Origin: an uncultured beta proteobacterium
GTDB lineage: Bacteria; Pseudomonadota; Gammaproteobacteria; Burkholderiales; Burkholderiaceae_C
Reading direction: 5' to 3'
Length of the DNA: 64,000 bases
Assembly (NCBI GenBank): GCA_903905735.1
Contig: CAIVHU010000216.1
Location: forward strand, 1 to 64,000
A model generated the notes under the pieces. That model had not been told where the DNA came from. It searched no databases and saw nothing but the letters and a program-made list of their open reading frames with translations. Of the stretch, positions 1-8,944 are shown in pieces. Position 1 is the first letter of the stretch. Each line of letters begins with the position of its first letter. A program made the position numbers and the translations under genes.

Positions 1-4
1 GATC

Positions 5-1684
5 ATGAAATTTGTCGGGAAAGTACAGATGCAAATCGCGAAGGCGGAAATGGAAAAGGACTACCGGAGAGTTGCAAAACTCACGAGAAGCCTGATCCGA
101 TCCTGGCAGGCCAAGGCATTGGCGGTCAGGAAAGTGACTGAAAACCGGGGGAAGAGATCGAGTGGCGTCGATCACGACCTATGGGACACGCCGGAAAAGA
201 AATGGGATGCGATATCGAGATTGAACCCCAAGGGATACAAGGCCCTGCCGTTAAGGCGGGTCTATATCCCCAAAGCCAATGGCAAACTCAGGCCCTTGGG
301 CATCTCGACCATGCGCGATAGAGCGATGCAAGCGCTTTTTCTGCTTGCACTGGAACCTGCTGTGGAATGTGCATCCGATCCAAATAGCTATGGCTTTAGG
401 AAAGGGCGGTCAACACACGACGCACGGAGCCAGTTGTTCGTGACCCTATCCCGGAAGGCTTCGGCTGAATGGGTGTTGGACGCGGATATCAAAGGGTTCT
501 TTGATAACATCAATCATGAATGGCTGCTAAACAACGTCCGTATGGACCGCGTGATGCTCCACAAGTGGTTGAAAAGTGGAGCGGTTGACGCAGGTCAACT
601 CCAACGCACCGAGATGGGTACGCCGCAAGGCGGCATAATTTCACCGACACTGGCAAACGTGACTCTTAACGGGCTTGAAACGGGTCTCCTGCGATTCCTA
701 CGGGAAAAGCTGGGAACCAGAAAGGCAACGCAGAGTAAAGTGAACCTGACTAGGTATGCAGACGATTTTGTGGTCACCGGTAGCTCGAAAGAGCTGTTGG
801 AAACCATCGTCCAACCATGGATCGTCGAATTCTTGCGCGAGCGAGGTTTGGCACTGTCCAAAGAAAAGACACGGATCGTGCAGATCGACCAAGGCTTTGA
901 TTTCCTGGGATGGAACTTCCGCAAATACAACGGGAAGTTGCTCATCAAACCATCCAAGAAAAACGTGAAAGCGTTCTACGGAAAGGTGAAAGAGATCATT
1001 GCCACGTCAGTGTCGGTTCCAACAGAAACGCTGATACAGCGCCTGAGCCCCATCCTTAAAGGTTGGGCTCAGTACCACAAAGGGGTTGTTGCAAAGCAGA
1101 CCTTCAGCAAAGTTGACCATCTGATTTATTGGAGGTTGATGCGCTGGGGACTGCGGCGGCATCCTCGCAAAACAGCGGGCTGGGTGTACGACCATTACTG
1201 GAAACAGTGTGGTTCACGCAGACAGTTCGCAGGGCTACAAGACGACCCGTTCGGGGGTGATGACAGGATACCGCTACCGCTGTATCACTTGGCCGACATG
1301 AAAATTGTCCGGCACATCAAGGTCAAAGGGGACTACAACCCCTTCCATCCGAACTGTGTTGAGTATGGCGAACGACTGCGAGTGCAAAGGATGGGTAGCG
1401 CCATCTGGAGTGCTCAAAGATCGCAACTGTGGCTCGAACAAAATGGTAATTGCGCTCTCTGTGAGCAACAAATTGACATAGCTGAGGAAAACATGGACGA
1501 CCACCATATCGTTCCACGGCAGCTAGGAGGGAGTGACGCTCTCTCCAATCGGGTGTTGCTGCACCCGGTCTGTCACAGGCGTGTCCACGCCCTTGGTTTG
1601 AAGGTTCTCAAGCCGGTCTCCACTACGGGGGACTTGAATCCGACGAAACGGTCGAGGGTTATGCAACCCGTTGAAGCCGAATAG
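5..1684 (+). CDS. ltrA: Group II intron reverse transcriptase/maturase with HNH endonuclease
   Basis: This is the multifunctional intron-encoded protein: it helps the intron fold and splice, and copies it into DNA during retrohoming. Residues about 85-330 form the reverse transcriptase with the catalytic YADD at about 250-253. A maturase (X) region follows at about 350-420. The C-terminus has a zinc-type HNH nuclease: CALC at about 482, DHH at about 498, then a C..H pair. All catalytic motifs are present and the frame is intact, so the protein should be active. The family usually has some 30-50 more residues before the QAKALAVRKVTENRGKR motif, so the true start is probably upstream of the window and the ATG at 5 may be internal. 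Confidence 0.93.
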   Translation: MKFVGKVQMQIAKAEMEKDYRRVAKLTRSLIRSWQAKALAVRKVTENRGKRSSGVDHDLWDTPEKKWDAISRLNPKGYKALPLRRVYIPKANGKLRPLGISTMRDRAMQALFLLALEPAVECASDPNSYGFRKGRSTHDARSQLFVTLSRKASAEWVLDADIKGFFDNINHEWLLNNVRMDRVMLHKWLKSGAVDAGQLQRTEMGTPQGGIISPTLANVTLNGLETGLLRFLREKLGTRKATQSKVNLTRYADDFVVTGSSKELLETIVQPWIVEFLRERGLALSKEKTRIVQIDQGFDFLGWNFRKYNGKLLIKPSKKNVKAFYGKVKEIIATSVSVPTETLIQRLSPILKGWAQYHKGVVAKQTFSKVDHLIYWRLMRWGLRRHPRKTAGWVYDHYWKQCGSRRQFAGLQDDPFGGDDRIPLPLYHLADMKIVRHIKVKGDYNPFHPNCVEYGERLRVQRMGSAIWSAQRSQLWLEQNGNCALCEQQIDIAEENMDDHHIVPRQLGGSDALSNRVLLHPVCHRRVHALGLKVLKPVSTTGDLNPTKRSRVMQPVEAE

Positions 1685-1699
1685 TCGGTGGTCGTACGT

Positions 1700-1776
1700 G
1701 AGCCGTGTGCGGTGAAAGTCGCAAGCACGGTTCGATGGGGGGGATATGATCGTAAGATCATGTCCCTACCCTCCAC
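1700..1776 (+). other. Group II intron domains V and VI
   Basis: Bases 1700-1733 fold as domain V: the lower stem GAGCCGTG pairs with CACGGTTC and carries the AGC catalytic triad, and the upper stem is closed by a TGAAAG-type loop. Domain VI follows, with an 11-bp arm closed by GTAA (about 1744-1766) and a lower stem of G-run against CCCT containing an unpaired A at 1768, the presumed branch point. The intact ribozyme core suggests the intron can still splice. Confidence 0.85.
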
Positions 1777-2860
1777 CAATGTCAATAAAACAGATGACGA
1801 ACCCGTGAATGAGGCCGCAGAACGGGTGGCCCCTGGAGCTGGCTCGATGCTGCCCAAAGCTGGCGCGGTGCCCGCTGCACCCGCGCCCGGGCGCAGCCTG
1901 ACGCTATGGGTGGGCGCACTTGCCATTGTCGCGCTGCTGGCTGCGCTGATGTTGTGGCAAAAGGTCGGCAATATTCAGGCGCAGCTGGCATTGCAAAGCG
2001 CCTCAGCGCAAGACAAATCTCAAGAAGCGCAAGCACTGTCCAAACAGGCGTTGTCGATGGCACAAGAAACCGCAGCACGTGTCGCGGTGCTGGATGCCCG
2101 GCTCGGTGAAGTGGCGCTGCAGCGCAGCCAACTTGACGAGTTGATGCAAAGTCTGTCACGCTCACGCGATGACAACCTGGTGGTCGATATTGAGGCCACG
2201 TTGCGCCTGGCGCAGCAGCAGGCGGAGCTGACTGGCTCGGTCGAGCCGCTGCTGGCAGCGCTGAAAAGTGCGGACCAGCGGGTGACGCGCGCTGCCCAGC
2301 CGCGTCTGGCGCTGCTGCAGCGGGCCATTGCGCGGGACATTGAGCGCGTCAAGTCAGCCGCCGTGAGCGACACCCCGACCATGCTGGCCAAGCTGGATGA
2401 TTTGGTGCGCCTGGCCGACGATCTGGTGCTGGCCAACGCAGTCGGGCCGCGCAAGAAGGCCGCCGATGAGGCCGCCGCAGCCGCTTCCAAGCCGGTGCAG
2501 CCTTGGCAAAAATTGTTGTACGACGTTGTAGGCGAGGCGCGCAATCTGGTGCGGGTCAACCGGATCGAGACCCCGGATGCCGCCCTGGTGTCGCCTGAGC
2601 AGGCATTTTTTGTGCGGGAAAACTTCAAGCTCAAGCTGCTCAACGCCCGCCTGGGCCTGCTGTCAAGGCAAATCGGATCGGCACGCGCTGACCTGCAGGT
2701 GGCCCAGGAAACGCTTGGCAAATATTTCGATCCTCAGGCGCGCAGTACCAAGACAGCCACTGCCTTGCTGCAGCAGGTTCAACTGCAGATGCGCCAGTTG
2801 CAGATTCCCCGGGTGGATGACACCCTGGCGGTGCTGACCACGGCGTCAGCGGGGCGCTGA
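1760..2860 (+). CDS. hemX: HemX-like membrane protein of heme biosynthesis locus
   Basis: A 366-residue protein with one membrane segment (about 47-66) and a long Ala/Gln/Leu-rich helical, probably coiled-coil, periplasmic part. This is the pattern of betaproteobacterial HemX, often annotated as uroporphyrinogen-III C-methyltransferase-like. It lies 2 bases before hemY, as usual. The start is unclear. The only in-frame ATG (1760) lies inside the upstream intron's domain VI, and the first exon start in frame is GTG 1805. In the spliced mRNA the N-terminus must come from GTG 1805 or from the exon upstream of the window. A HemX role is inferred from context and topology; the biochemical function of this family is poorly defined. 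Confidence 0.82.
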   Translation: MSLPSTNVNKTDDEPVNEAAERVAPGAGSMLPKAGAVPAAPAPGRSLTLWVGALAIVALLAALMLWQKVGNIQAQLALQSASAQDKSQEAQALSKQALSMAQETAARVAVLDARLGEVALQRSQLDELMQSLSRSRDDNLVVDIEATLRLAQQQAELTGSVEPLLAALKSADQRVTRAAQPRLALLQRAIARDIERVKSAAVSDTPTMLAKLDDLVRLADDLVLANAVGPRKKAADEAAAAASKPVQPWQKLLYDVVGEARNLVRVNRIETPDAALVSPEQAFFVRENFKLKLLNARLGLLSRQIGSARADLQVAQETLGKYFDPQARSTKTATALLQQVQLQMRQLQIPRVDDTLAVLTTASAGR

Positions 2861-2862
2861 CC

Positions 2863-4158
2863 ATGCGGCTCACCCTGTGGTTTCTGGGTCTGTTTGGCGT
2901 GGCCGTGGCGCTGGCCTTGTTTGCCAGTGGGAATCCGGGCACGATCACGGTGTTCTGGCCGCCCTACCGGGTTGATTTGTCGCTGAATCTGGTGGTGCTG
3001 AGTTTGCTGCTGGTGTTCGCCTTGATGCACGGCGCGTTCAAAGCCCTATCGGCCCTGTTTGCCATACCGGCGCAGGCCAGGTCCTGGCGCATGCGTTATC
3101 AGGAGCGCAGCATGCACTCGGCCCTGCTTGATGCGCTGTCGCACCTGGTGGCTGGGCGCTTCATTCGCGCGCGCAAAGCGGCTGAGCTGGTGCTCTCACG
3201 CGAGGCCGCCATGACGCGTAGCGGTGAGGTCTGGCCCGATGCCGCGCGCCTGCGGGTGCTGGCGCATTTGCTGGCCGCAGAGAGTGCACAGGCGTTGCAG
3301 GACAAGGCGGCGCGTGAAGTGCATTTCCAGCAGGCGCTCGCGCAGTCTGCCAGTGCCGAGGCCAGCAGCACGCGTGAAGGTGTGCAGTTGCGCGCGGTGC
3401 GCTGGTCGCTGGAGGACCGTGACCCGCGTGCAGCGCTGGACTGGCTCTCGCAGTTACCCTCCGGGGTGGCCAGGCGCACTGTGGCGCTGAGGCTGCGGCT
3501 GAAGGTGGCGCGGTTGGCAGGCCAGAATGATCTGGCGCTGGAAACCGCGCGCCTGTTGGTCAAGCACAAGGCGTTTTCCGAGGCGGCGGCGCTCAGTTTG
3601 GTGCGCGCGCTGGCATTGGAATACATCCAGACCGCCAACGAGCCGGAGCGTCTGGTGGCGGTGTGGGCTCGGCTGGAGGCGACTGAAAGGAACGTGCCCG
3701 AGGTGGCGCTTGCCGCCGCGGGTCGACTGCTAAGGCTGGGCGGCGATGTGTCTCTGGCGTTCACCTGGTTGCTACTTGTTTGGGAGCGCATGACGCAGAC
3801 TGCATCAGGGCTCGAGCCAGATCAGAAGATCGTCCTGATCCGGGTGATGGAAAACGGTTTTTCTGCTGCTGGTGCCTCCATTGACACGGTTTGGCTGTCC
3901 AGGATTGAAAAAGCCCAGCAGGCCGCGCCGGGGGATGCCAGTTTGCAATATCTGGCTGGGGTGGCATGTTTGCATCTGCAACTCTGGGGCAAGGCGCAGC
4001 AGTTGATACGCCAGGCCCTGCCCCGGCTGGACGATGCCAGCTTGCTCACGCGTGCCTGGCAGGTGCTGGCCGAACTGGCCCAGCAACAGGGTGATGAAGC
4101 CCAGGCCATGGCGGCCTGGAAAAGCGCCGCCCAAGTCACCTTGCGCCGCAAGCGCTGA
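2863..4158 (+). CDS. hemY: HemY protein, TPR-type inner-membrane protein
   Basis: A 431-residue HemY-family protein. The N-terminal HemY_N region has two membrane segments (about 1-20 and 42-62, the latter around LNLVVLSLLLVFALMHGAFK), followed by a TPR-like alpha-helical domain rich in Ala and Leu through to the C-terminus. In proteobacteria it is encoded in hemCDXY clusters and is thought to act in late heme/protoporphyrin metabolism; it is not homologous to the protoporphyrinogen oxidase of the same name. Its ATG lies 2 bases after the hemX stop, so it should be cotranscribed, which makes it depend on splicing or read-through of the upstream intron. Confidence 0.9.
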   Translation: MRLTLWFLGLFGVAVALALFASGNPGTITVFWPPYRVDLSLNLVVLSLLLVFALMHGAFKALSALFAIPAQARSWRMRYQERSMHSALLDALSHLVAGRFIRARKAAELVLSREAAMTRSGEVWPDAARLRVLAHLLAAESAQALQDKAAREVHFQQALAQSASAEASSTREGVQLRAVRWSLEDRDPRAALDWLSQLPSGVARRTVALRLRLKVARLAGQNDLALETARLLVKHKAFSEAAALSLVRALALEYIQTANEPERLVAVWARLEATERNVPEVALAAAGRLLRLGGDVSLAFTWLLLVWERMTQTASGLEPDQKIVLIRVMENGFSAAGASIDTVWLSRIEKAQQAAPGDASLQYLAGVACLHLQLWGKAQQLIRQALPRLDDASLLTRAWQVLAELAQQQGDEAQAMAAWKSAAQVTLRRKR

Positions 4159-4245
4159 GTTGCCGAGCCATCTCTGCGCCAGCAGACCTGACAGGCTTGT
4201 GGTCATTCGCGTGACTTGGGGGCTAATCAAGTCTATGATTTGCCA

Positions 4246-5307
4246 ATGAGCACATTCATCGAACACATCGTCAAACTGACGAATCACCGGGACCGGGATC
4301 TACTTGAACTCACGCTATCCAAAGCGCTGATTGATCTGTTGCCGCTAGAGCGTATCGTCATCGCGCGCGTGGTGCGCGAAGAGGGTGTCAGTCGCTGGCT
4401 GGAAGTTGCGCGGCTCGATGTCAAGGGCGGCGGACGCGTGATTGACCCGCAAAGGGTGGACTTTCAAACCCTGGTGAAGCTGGAAGACGCGCCTGACCGG
4501 CTCACCTGCCTGCAGACCCGCGATCTGGTGGAAGTGGCCTGGGCCGGACCCGACGGGCCGCGCATAACGCTGTTGCCACTGTTTTCGGATACCCGGATGG
4601 AAGACTCCGGCGTGCTGGAGCTGCATTCTGAAGCCGCTTTGAGCCCTGATAGCCTGGCTTTGGTGGATGCCCTGCGCCAGATTTACCGCAACATGTACTC
4701 CTTGCTGGAGTACAGCGACCGCGACCCGCTCACCGGCCTGCTCAACCGCACATCGCTCGACGACGCGTTTTACAGCGCAGTGCTTGAAGACCTGGATGGC
4801 ACCGCGCCGGCCATGAACACTGCCGTCGAGCAGGAGCGCCGCCACCGCGTGCCCGCCAACTACTGGCTGGGCTCGGCATCCATCGATAACTTTGGCCTGA
4901 TCAGCGACAAACACGGTGCTGCGGTGGTGGAAGATGTGTTGCAGCGTGTGGCGCGCATCCTGAGCAGCACTTTCCGGACCTATGACCGGCTTTACCACTT
5001 TGACGGTGAGAGTTTTGGTGTGTTGATGCATTGCCCCGATGAGGCGCTGGTGCTGTCGGCTTTTGAACGTTTTCGCGCCAGTGTGGAGAAAACCAATTTT
5101 CCGAAGGTGGGGCGTGTCACCGTGAGCTGTGGTTTCACCACCGTCAGAGCCGATGATTCGCCTGGCAGTGCTTTGGACAACACCGCACGCGCAGTGGATT
5201 TTGCCCGCCGCGGCGGCGGCAACAAAGCCTGCAGTCACCCGGGGCTGGTGCGCCGCGGCTTTTTTGGCCCGGTGCCAGTATTGACCGAGGCCGCAGAAAC
5301 CGTCTGA
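4246..5307 (+). CDS. Degenerate GGDEF-domain protein
   Basis: A 353-residue soluble protein. The N-terminal ~150 residues look like a GAF-type sensor region, and the C-terminal half is a GGDEF domain starting with DPLTGLLNR at about residue 160. The signature loop reads DGESF (about 251-255) instead of GG(D/E)EF, so diguanylate cyclase activity is unlikely; a GTP-binding or structural role is possible. ATG 4246 is chosen because the in-frame upstream start at 4216 would add only unrelated residues. It stands alone 87 bases after hemY and converges on rne. Confidence 0.85.
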   Translation: MSTFIEHIVKLTNHRDRDLLELTLSKALIDLLPLERIVIARVVREEGVSRWLEVARLDVKGGGRVIDPQRVDFQTLVKLEDAPDRLTCLQTRDLVEVAWAGPDGPRITLLPLFSDTRMEDSGVLELHSEAALSPDSLALVDALRQIYRNMYSLLEYSDRDPLTGLLNRTSLDDAFYSAVLEDLDGTAPAMNTAVEQERRHRVPANYWLGSASIDNFGLISDKHGAAVVEDVLQRVARILSSTFRTYDRLYHFDGESFGVLMHCPDEALVLSAFERFRASVEKTNFPKVGRVTVSCGFTTVRADDSPGSALDNTARAVDFARRGGGNKACSHPGLVRRGFFGPVPVLTEAAETV

Positions 5308-5322
5308 CCCTGACAGTAGCCG

Positions 5323-5351
5323 AAAAAAAAGAGCACAAGTGCCCTTTTTTT
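5323..5351. terminator. Bidirectional terminator between GGDEF gene and rne
   Basis: An A8 run, GAGCAC, a 2-base loop, GTGCCC and a T7 run form a short hairpin with one mismatch. A-tracts and T-tracts flank it on both sides, so it can act on both convergent genes. Confidence 0.6.
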
Positions 5352-5392
5352 GATAGCAAACAGCCCTTTCGTTATGAGGGTTTAAAGCGTTT
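5350..5392 (-). repeat. Interspersed palindromic repeat copy 1 (rne 3' end)
   Basis: On the minus strand this reads as a degenerate copy of the repeat family (CCCTCAT, then AAAGGGCTG, then GCTATCAAAA). It overlaps the stop codon and last residues of rne. Confidence 0.6.
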
Positions 5393-8300
5393 CTGTCTGT
5401 TCAAATGGTAGCGTCATCTCGCGCAGGTCGCGGCGGGTTTCCACCAGTACCAGCGGCTTGTCATCCATCACCACGGCCGGTGGGCGCTCTCGTGGCACAC
5501 GCACGGGTTCGGGCTGGGCAGCGATGGCTGCCTGCGCAGCGGCGACCTTGTCGGCATCCGATGACACCCAGTTCAAACCGCTGCTGTTGGCGAGCTGAGC
5601 CAGTTCTTCGGTCGGCAAGTTGTAAGCCTGCACCTTGGGCATGCCGCCAACTGCTGGCGCTGCCGCTACAGCAGGCACAGCGACCGGATCCGCCACCTTG
5701 GCCAGCGCCATTGGCTTGACCGTGACCAGTTCGACCGCCACAGGTTCAGCAACAGGCGCAGTCGTCACCGCAAGAGCGGCTGGTGCAGGGGGTTGTGCCA
5801 CGGGCTCCTCGGCCTGCACAGACGCTGGTTCAGCGCTGATGACAGCGGGCGCGCTGGCAGCAGGGGGGCTGAAGTAGGACTTGCGCGGTGGGGTATCGGT
5901 CTCTGCATCAGACGCTGCGCCCAAGGGCAAGGACGTCTGGGCATCTTCAGGCATCACGCCGTCAGTGGCTGGCCGATCGGTGCGCTCGCCACGTGGTTTG
6001 CGCTCGCGACCATAACGATCACGGGAGCGTTTTTCCCTGGGGCCAGCATCACCTTGGTTGACGGGCTCACCGGCGTTGAGGTTCTCACCTGCTGAGGCGG
6101 CTGTTGCGTCCGGCACAGACTGGCCGTCGAAGGCGGCATTGGGCAGGTCGGCGGCCGGTGCCTGACGGCCATCCCCATCAGTACGCGGTCCGCGAGGACG
6201 ACGCTCCCCGCGACTCCGGCCACCACGTTCCTGACGTGGTTCGCTACGGCTGGGCTCAGCACCACCCTCGGTGGTGACCTGAGCATCCGCTTCCAGGCGC
6301 GTGGACTCCGGGGTCAAGGCATTGACTTGGCTGTCCGGGCGCTCGTTGCGCGGACCGCGATCGGTGCGTTCGCCACGGTCTGAGCGTTCACCACGCTCCG
6401 GTCGGTTGTTGCGTTCACCCCGGTTGGAGCGGTTGTCCGGACGGCCATCGGTACGACCTTCGGGGCGGCCACCTTCAGGGCGGGCGGGGCGTGCTTCGCC
6501 GCGCGGGCCACGACTACCGTCGGGCCGGTCATTGCGGGCTTCATTGCGCGGCTCGTTGCGGCGGCTGCCATCGCGGCCGGTGCGGCCACCCTGCTGGGGT
6601 GCGCGCGGCTCGGTGGCGCTCACTGCCGTCGATGCCGGGGCAGGAGCCCTGGGTGCGGGTGCGGCGACAGGTGTGGGGGCAAACAGGTTCTTGACCCAGC
6701 CAAAGAAGCCTTTTTCAATCACGACGGGTGTTGCGACGGGTGCTTTGGGCTGGTGCTGAACCGGGGCAGGCGGCGGCACGTGTGCCACTGGCTCCGGTTT
6801 GGGTGGGGCCACCGGTGCGGGTGCATCGGGCAGCACGCCCTTGATCACCGGGGTTTGCCGGTTGGTGGGCTCCTGGGCGCGGCGCGTGACGGCGGTGACA
6901 TCTTCCACCTCATCCACCATCTTGTAGCTGGCAGTGATGTTGTCCAGACGCGGGTCGTCGTGCTTCAGACGTTCCAGCGTGTAGTTGGGCGTTTCCATCG
7001 ACTTGTTGGGCACCATCAGCACGTTGATACGCTGCTTGAGCTCAATCTTGGCGATTTCGGTGCGCTTCTCATTGAGCAGGAACGAGGCCACTTCGACCGG
7101 CACCTGGCACAGCACGGAGGCGGTGTTGTCCTTCAGGGATTCTTCCTGGATCACGCGCAAGATTTGCAGTGCGCTGGATTCGGTGTCACGGATGTGACCG
7201 GAGCCGCCGCAGCGCGGGCAGGGGATGGACGCACCCTCTGACAGGGACGGGCGCAGGCGCTGGCGGCTCATTTCCATCAGGCCGAATTTGCTGATGGAGG
7301 CAAACTGCACGCGCGCACGGTCTTGCCGCAGCGCGTCGCGCAGACGGTTTTCCACTTCGCGGCGGTTGCGGCTTTCTTCCATGTCGATGAAGTCGATCAC
7401 GATCAGGCCACCCAAGTCACGCAGCCGCGCCTGGCGCGCCACTTCGTCAGCGGCTTCCAGGTTGGTGCGGGTGGCGGTTTCCTCAATGTCTCCACCCTTG
7501 ATGGCGCGGGCCGAGTTCACATCGACCGAAACCAGGGCTTCGGTGTGATCGATCACGATGGCGCCGCCGCTGGGCAGCGTTACGGTACGCGCATAGGCGG
7601 TTTCAATCTGGTGTTCAATCTGGAAGCGGGAAAACAGCGGGGCATCGTCACGGTAACGCTTGACACGCGCAGCGTGTTCCGGCATCACGTGTGCCATGAA
7701 CTGCTGGGCCTGGTCATACACGTCGTCGGTGTCGATCAGGATGTCGCCGATGTCGTTGTTGAAATAGTCGCGGATGGCGCGAATCACCAGAGACGATTCC
7801 TGGTAGATCAGGAACGCGCCTTTGCCACCTTTGGCAGCGCCGTCAATCGCGGTCCAGAGTTTCAGCAGGTAGTTCAAGTCCCACTGCAGTTCTGGCGCGC
7901 TGCGGCCAATGCCGGCAGTGCGGGCGATGATGCTCATGCCGTTGGGGTATTCGAGCTGGTCCAGCGCTTCTTTAAGTTCCGCGCGGTCTTCACCTTCGAT
8001 GCGGCGGCTGACGCCACCCCCCCGTGGGTTGTTGGGCATCAGCACCACATAACGGCCAGCGAGTGACACGAAGGTGGTGAGTGCCGCACCCTTGTTGCCG
8101 CGCTCTTCTTTTTCGACCTGGATCAGCAGTTCTTGACCTTCCTTGATCACGTCCTGAATCCGCGCCTGGCTGACCGACACACCCTGCTGAAAGTAGGTTT
8201 TGGAGATTTCCTTGAACGGCAGAAAGCCGTGGCGTTCTTCGCCGTAATCGACAAAACAGGCTTCCAGTGACGGCTCGACGCGGGTGACGACGGCCTTGTA

Positions 8301-8423
8301 GATGTTGCCCTTGCGTTGTTCGCGCCCTTCAATTTCGATTTCGTAGTCGAGCAGTTTTTGCCCGTCCACCACGGCCAGGCGGCGTTCTTCCGCTTGGGTG
8401 GCGTTGATCAGCATCCGTTTCAT
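5382..8423 (-). CDS. rne: Ribonuclease E
   Basis: A 1013-residue endoribonuclease that organises mRNA decay and rRNA/tRNA processing. The catalytic half has an S1 RNA-binding region (about 38-125), a 5'-sensor/RNase H-like core, and a DNase I-like subdomain with the metal-binding aspartates in SVDVNSAR and [17 protein letters not shown] at about 403-410 is the zinc-link that joins dimers. From about residue 520 the protein is low-complexity: Pro/Ala-rich parts, then an Arg/Gly/Glu/Asp-rich stretch with many RGER- and RPER-like repeats, fitting the RNA-binding and degradosome scaffold region. The length matches full-length RNase E rather than RNase G. It diverges from rluC, an arrangement shared with E. 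coli. Confidence 0.97.
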   Translation of the reverse strand: MKRMLINATQAEERRLAVVDGQKLLDYEIEIEGREQRKGNIYKAVVTRVEPSLEACFVDYGEERHGFLPFKEISKTYFQQGVSVSQARIQDVIKEGQELLIQVEKEERGNKGAALTTFVSLAGRYVVLMPNNPRGGGVSRRIEGEDRAELKEALDQLEYPNGMSIIARTAGIGRSAPELQWDLNYLLKLWTAIDGAAKGGKGAFLIYQESSLVIRAIRDYFNNDIGDILIDTDDVYDQAQQFMAHVMPEHAARVKRYRDDAPLFSRFQIEHQIETAYARTVTLPSGGAIVIDHTEALVSVDVNSARAIKGGDIEETATRTNLEAADEVARQARLRDLGGLIVIDFIDMEESRNRREVENRLRDALRQDRARVQFASISKFGLMEMSRQRLRPSLSEGASIPCPRCGGSGHIRDTESSALQILRVIQEESLKDNTASVLCQVPVEVASFLLNEKRTEIAKIELKQRINVLMVPNKSMETPNYTLERLKHDDPRLDNITASYKMVDEVEDVTAVTRRAQEPTNRQTPVIKGVLPDAPAPVAPPKPEPVAHVPPPAPVQHQPKAPVATPVVIEKGFFGWVKNLFAPTPVAAPAPRAPAPASTAVSATEPRAPQQGGRTGRDGSRRNEPRNEARNDRPDGSRGPRGEARPARPEGGRPEGRTDGRPDNRSNRGERNNRPERGERSDRGERTDRGPRNERPDSQVNALTPESTRLEADAQVTTEGGAEPSRSEPRQERGGRSRGERRPRGPRTDGDGRQAPAADLPNAAFDGQSVPDATAASAGENLNAGEPVNQGDAGPREKRSRDRYGRERKPRGERTDRPATDGVMPEDAQTSLPLGAASDAETDTPPRKSYFSPPAASAPAVISAEPASVQAEEPVAQPPAPAALAVTTAPVAEPVAVELVTVKPMALAKVADPVAVPAVAAAPAVGGMPKVQAYNLPTEELAQLANSSGLNWVSSDADKVAAAQAAIAAQPEPVRVPRERPPAVVMDDKPLVLVETRRDLREMTLPFEQTETL

Positions 8424-8944
8424 GGGTAGCGTTCCTTCAATTCAAATATCAACAAACAAGCTCATGCCGAGCTATTGATACACAAACTGACGCTATGAAA
8501 TGCGTAGGAAACTGCCGAAGACCCGGACTCAAGTGATGAGTCTGGGCGGTGGCGCGTGGAGAGGAGTCATCGGGTCTGTGGGAATTGTTGCTATTGATCT
8601 AATAGCTTCTGGCGCCGGTTTGACGGGCGCCGATGCCAGATGCGCGCCAACAAACAGCACGTTTTCGCGCTGCTGGCAAAGACACATCAGGGACATCAAC
8701 ACAAACATATCACTTCATTCCGCTCACAGTCCAGGACTGCAAGTTTTGGTTATTCCGTATCAGGATTTCAAAGCGTCGTTTGAACCCGTCACCAAGACTG
8801 CCACAGGGCACATGTAGTCTCCTGTTTGCAGCCTGGATGTCAGGCGGTATCGACTTTTCTGGCGAGGCAGGTGGTGCGTGAACTAAACTTCACCCAACCA
8901 ACGAATTAACTTTCTGTTAAATCAACCACTTACAGCGCTCGCCA
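8424..8944. promoter_or_regulatory. 521-base divergent intergenic region rne/rluC
   Basis: No convincing gene: the open frame 8500-8817 has no plausible ribosome binding site and unremarkable composition. The region should hold the rne promoter and a long rne leader, which in enterobacteria is the target of RNase E autoregulation. GTTGCTATTGATCTAATAGC near 8585-8605 resembles half of the interspersed repeat found elsewhere in the window. An AT-rich stretch (about 8885-8930) lies just before rluC. Confidence 0.5.

Larger units (their letters stand above)
1..1776 (+). mobile_element. Group II intron, 3' part (5' end outside window)
   Basis: The element consists of a maturase gene, a short linker, a 34-nt domain V and a domain VI hairpin. 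The first bases of the window already lie inside the intron, so domains I-III and the 5' splice site are not visible. The 3' end is placed after C1776: the unpaired A at 1768 in the 3' strand of domain VI is the expected branch point, 7-8 nt from an end in AC, as is usual for group II introns. The 3' exon runs straight into the hemX reading frame. The maturase has an HNH endonuclease domain, which argues against class IIC introns, since those normally lack it. Confidence 0.9.

Noticed and set aside
6300-6760. Arg/Gly/Ser-rich plus-strand frame in the rne tail
   Set aside because: It is the antisense reading of the low-complexity RNase E C-terminal region and has no support as a gene.
7323-8066. 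247-residue open frame on the plus strand opposite rne
   Set aside because: Antisense to the conserved catalytic domain of RNase E, with no ribosome binding site and no recognisable domain.
8500-8817. 105-residue frame between rne and rluC
   Set aside because: No plausible Shine-Dalgarno sequence and no recognisable domain; the region is better explained as leader and promoter DNA.
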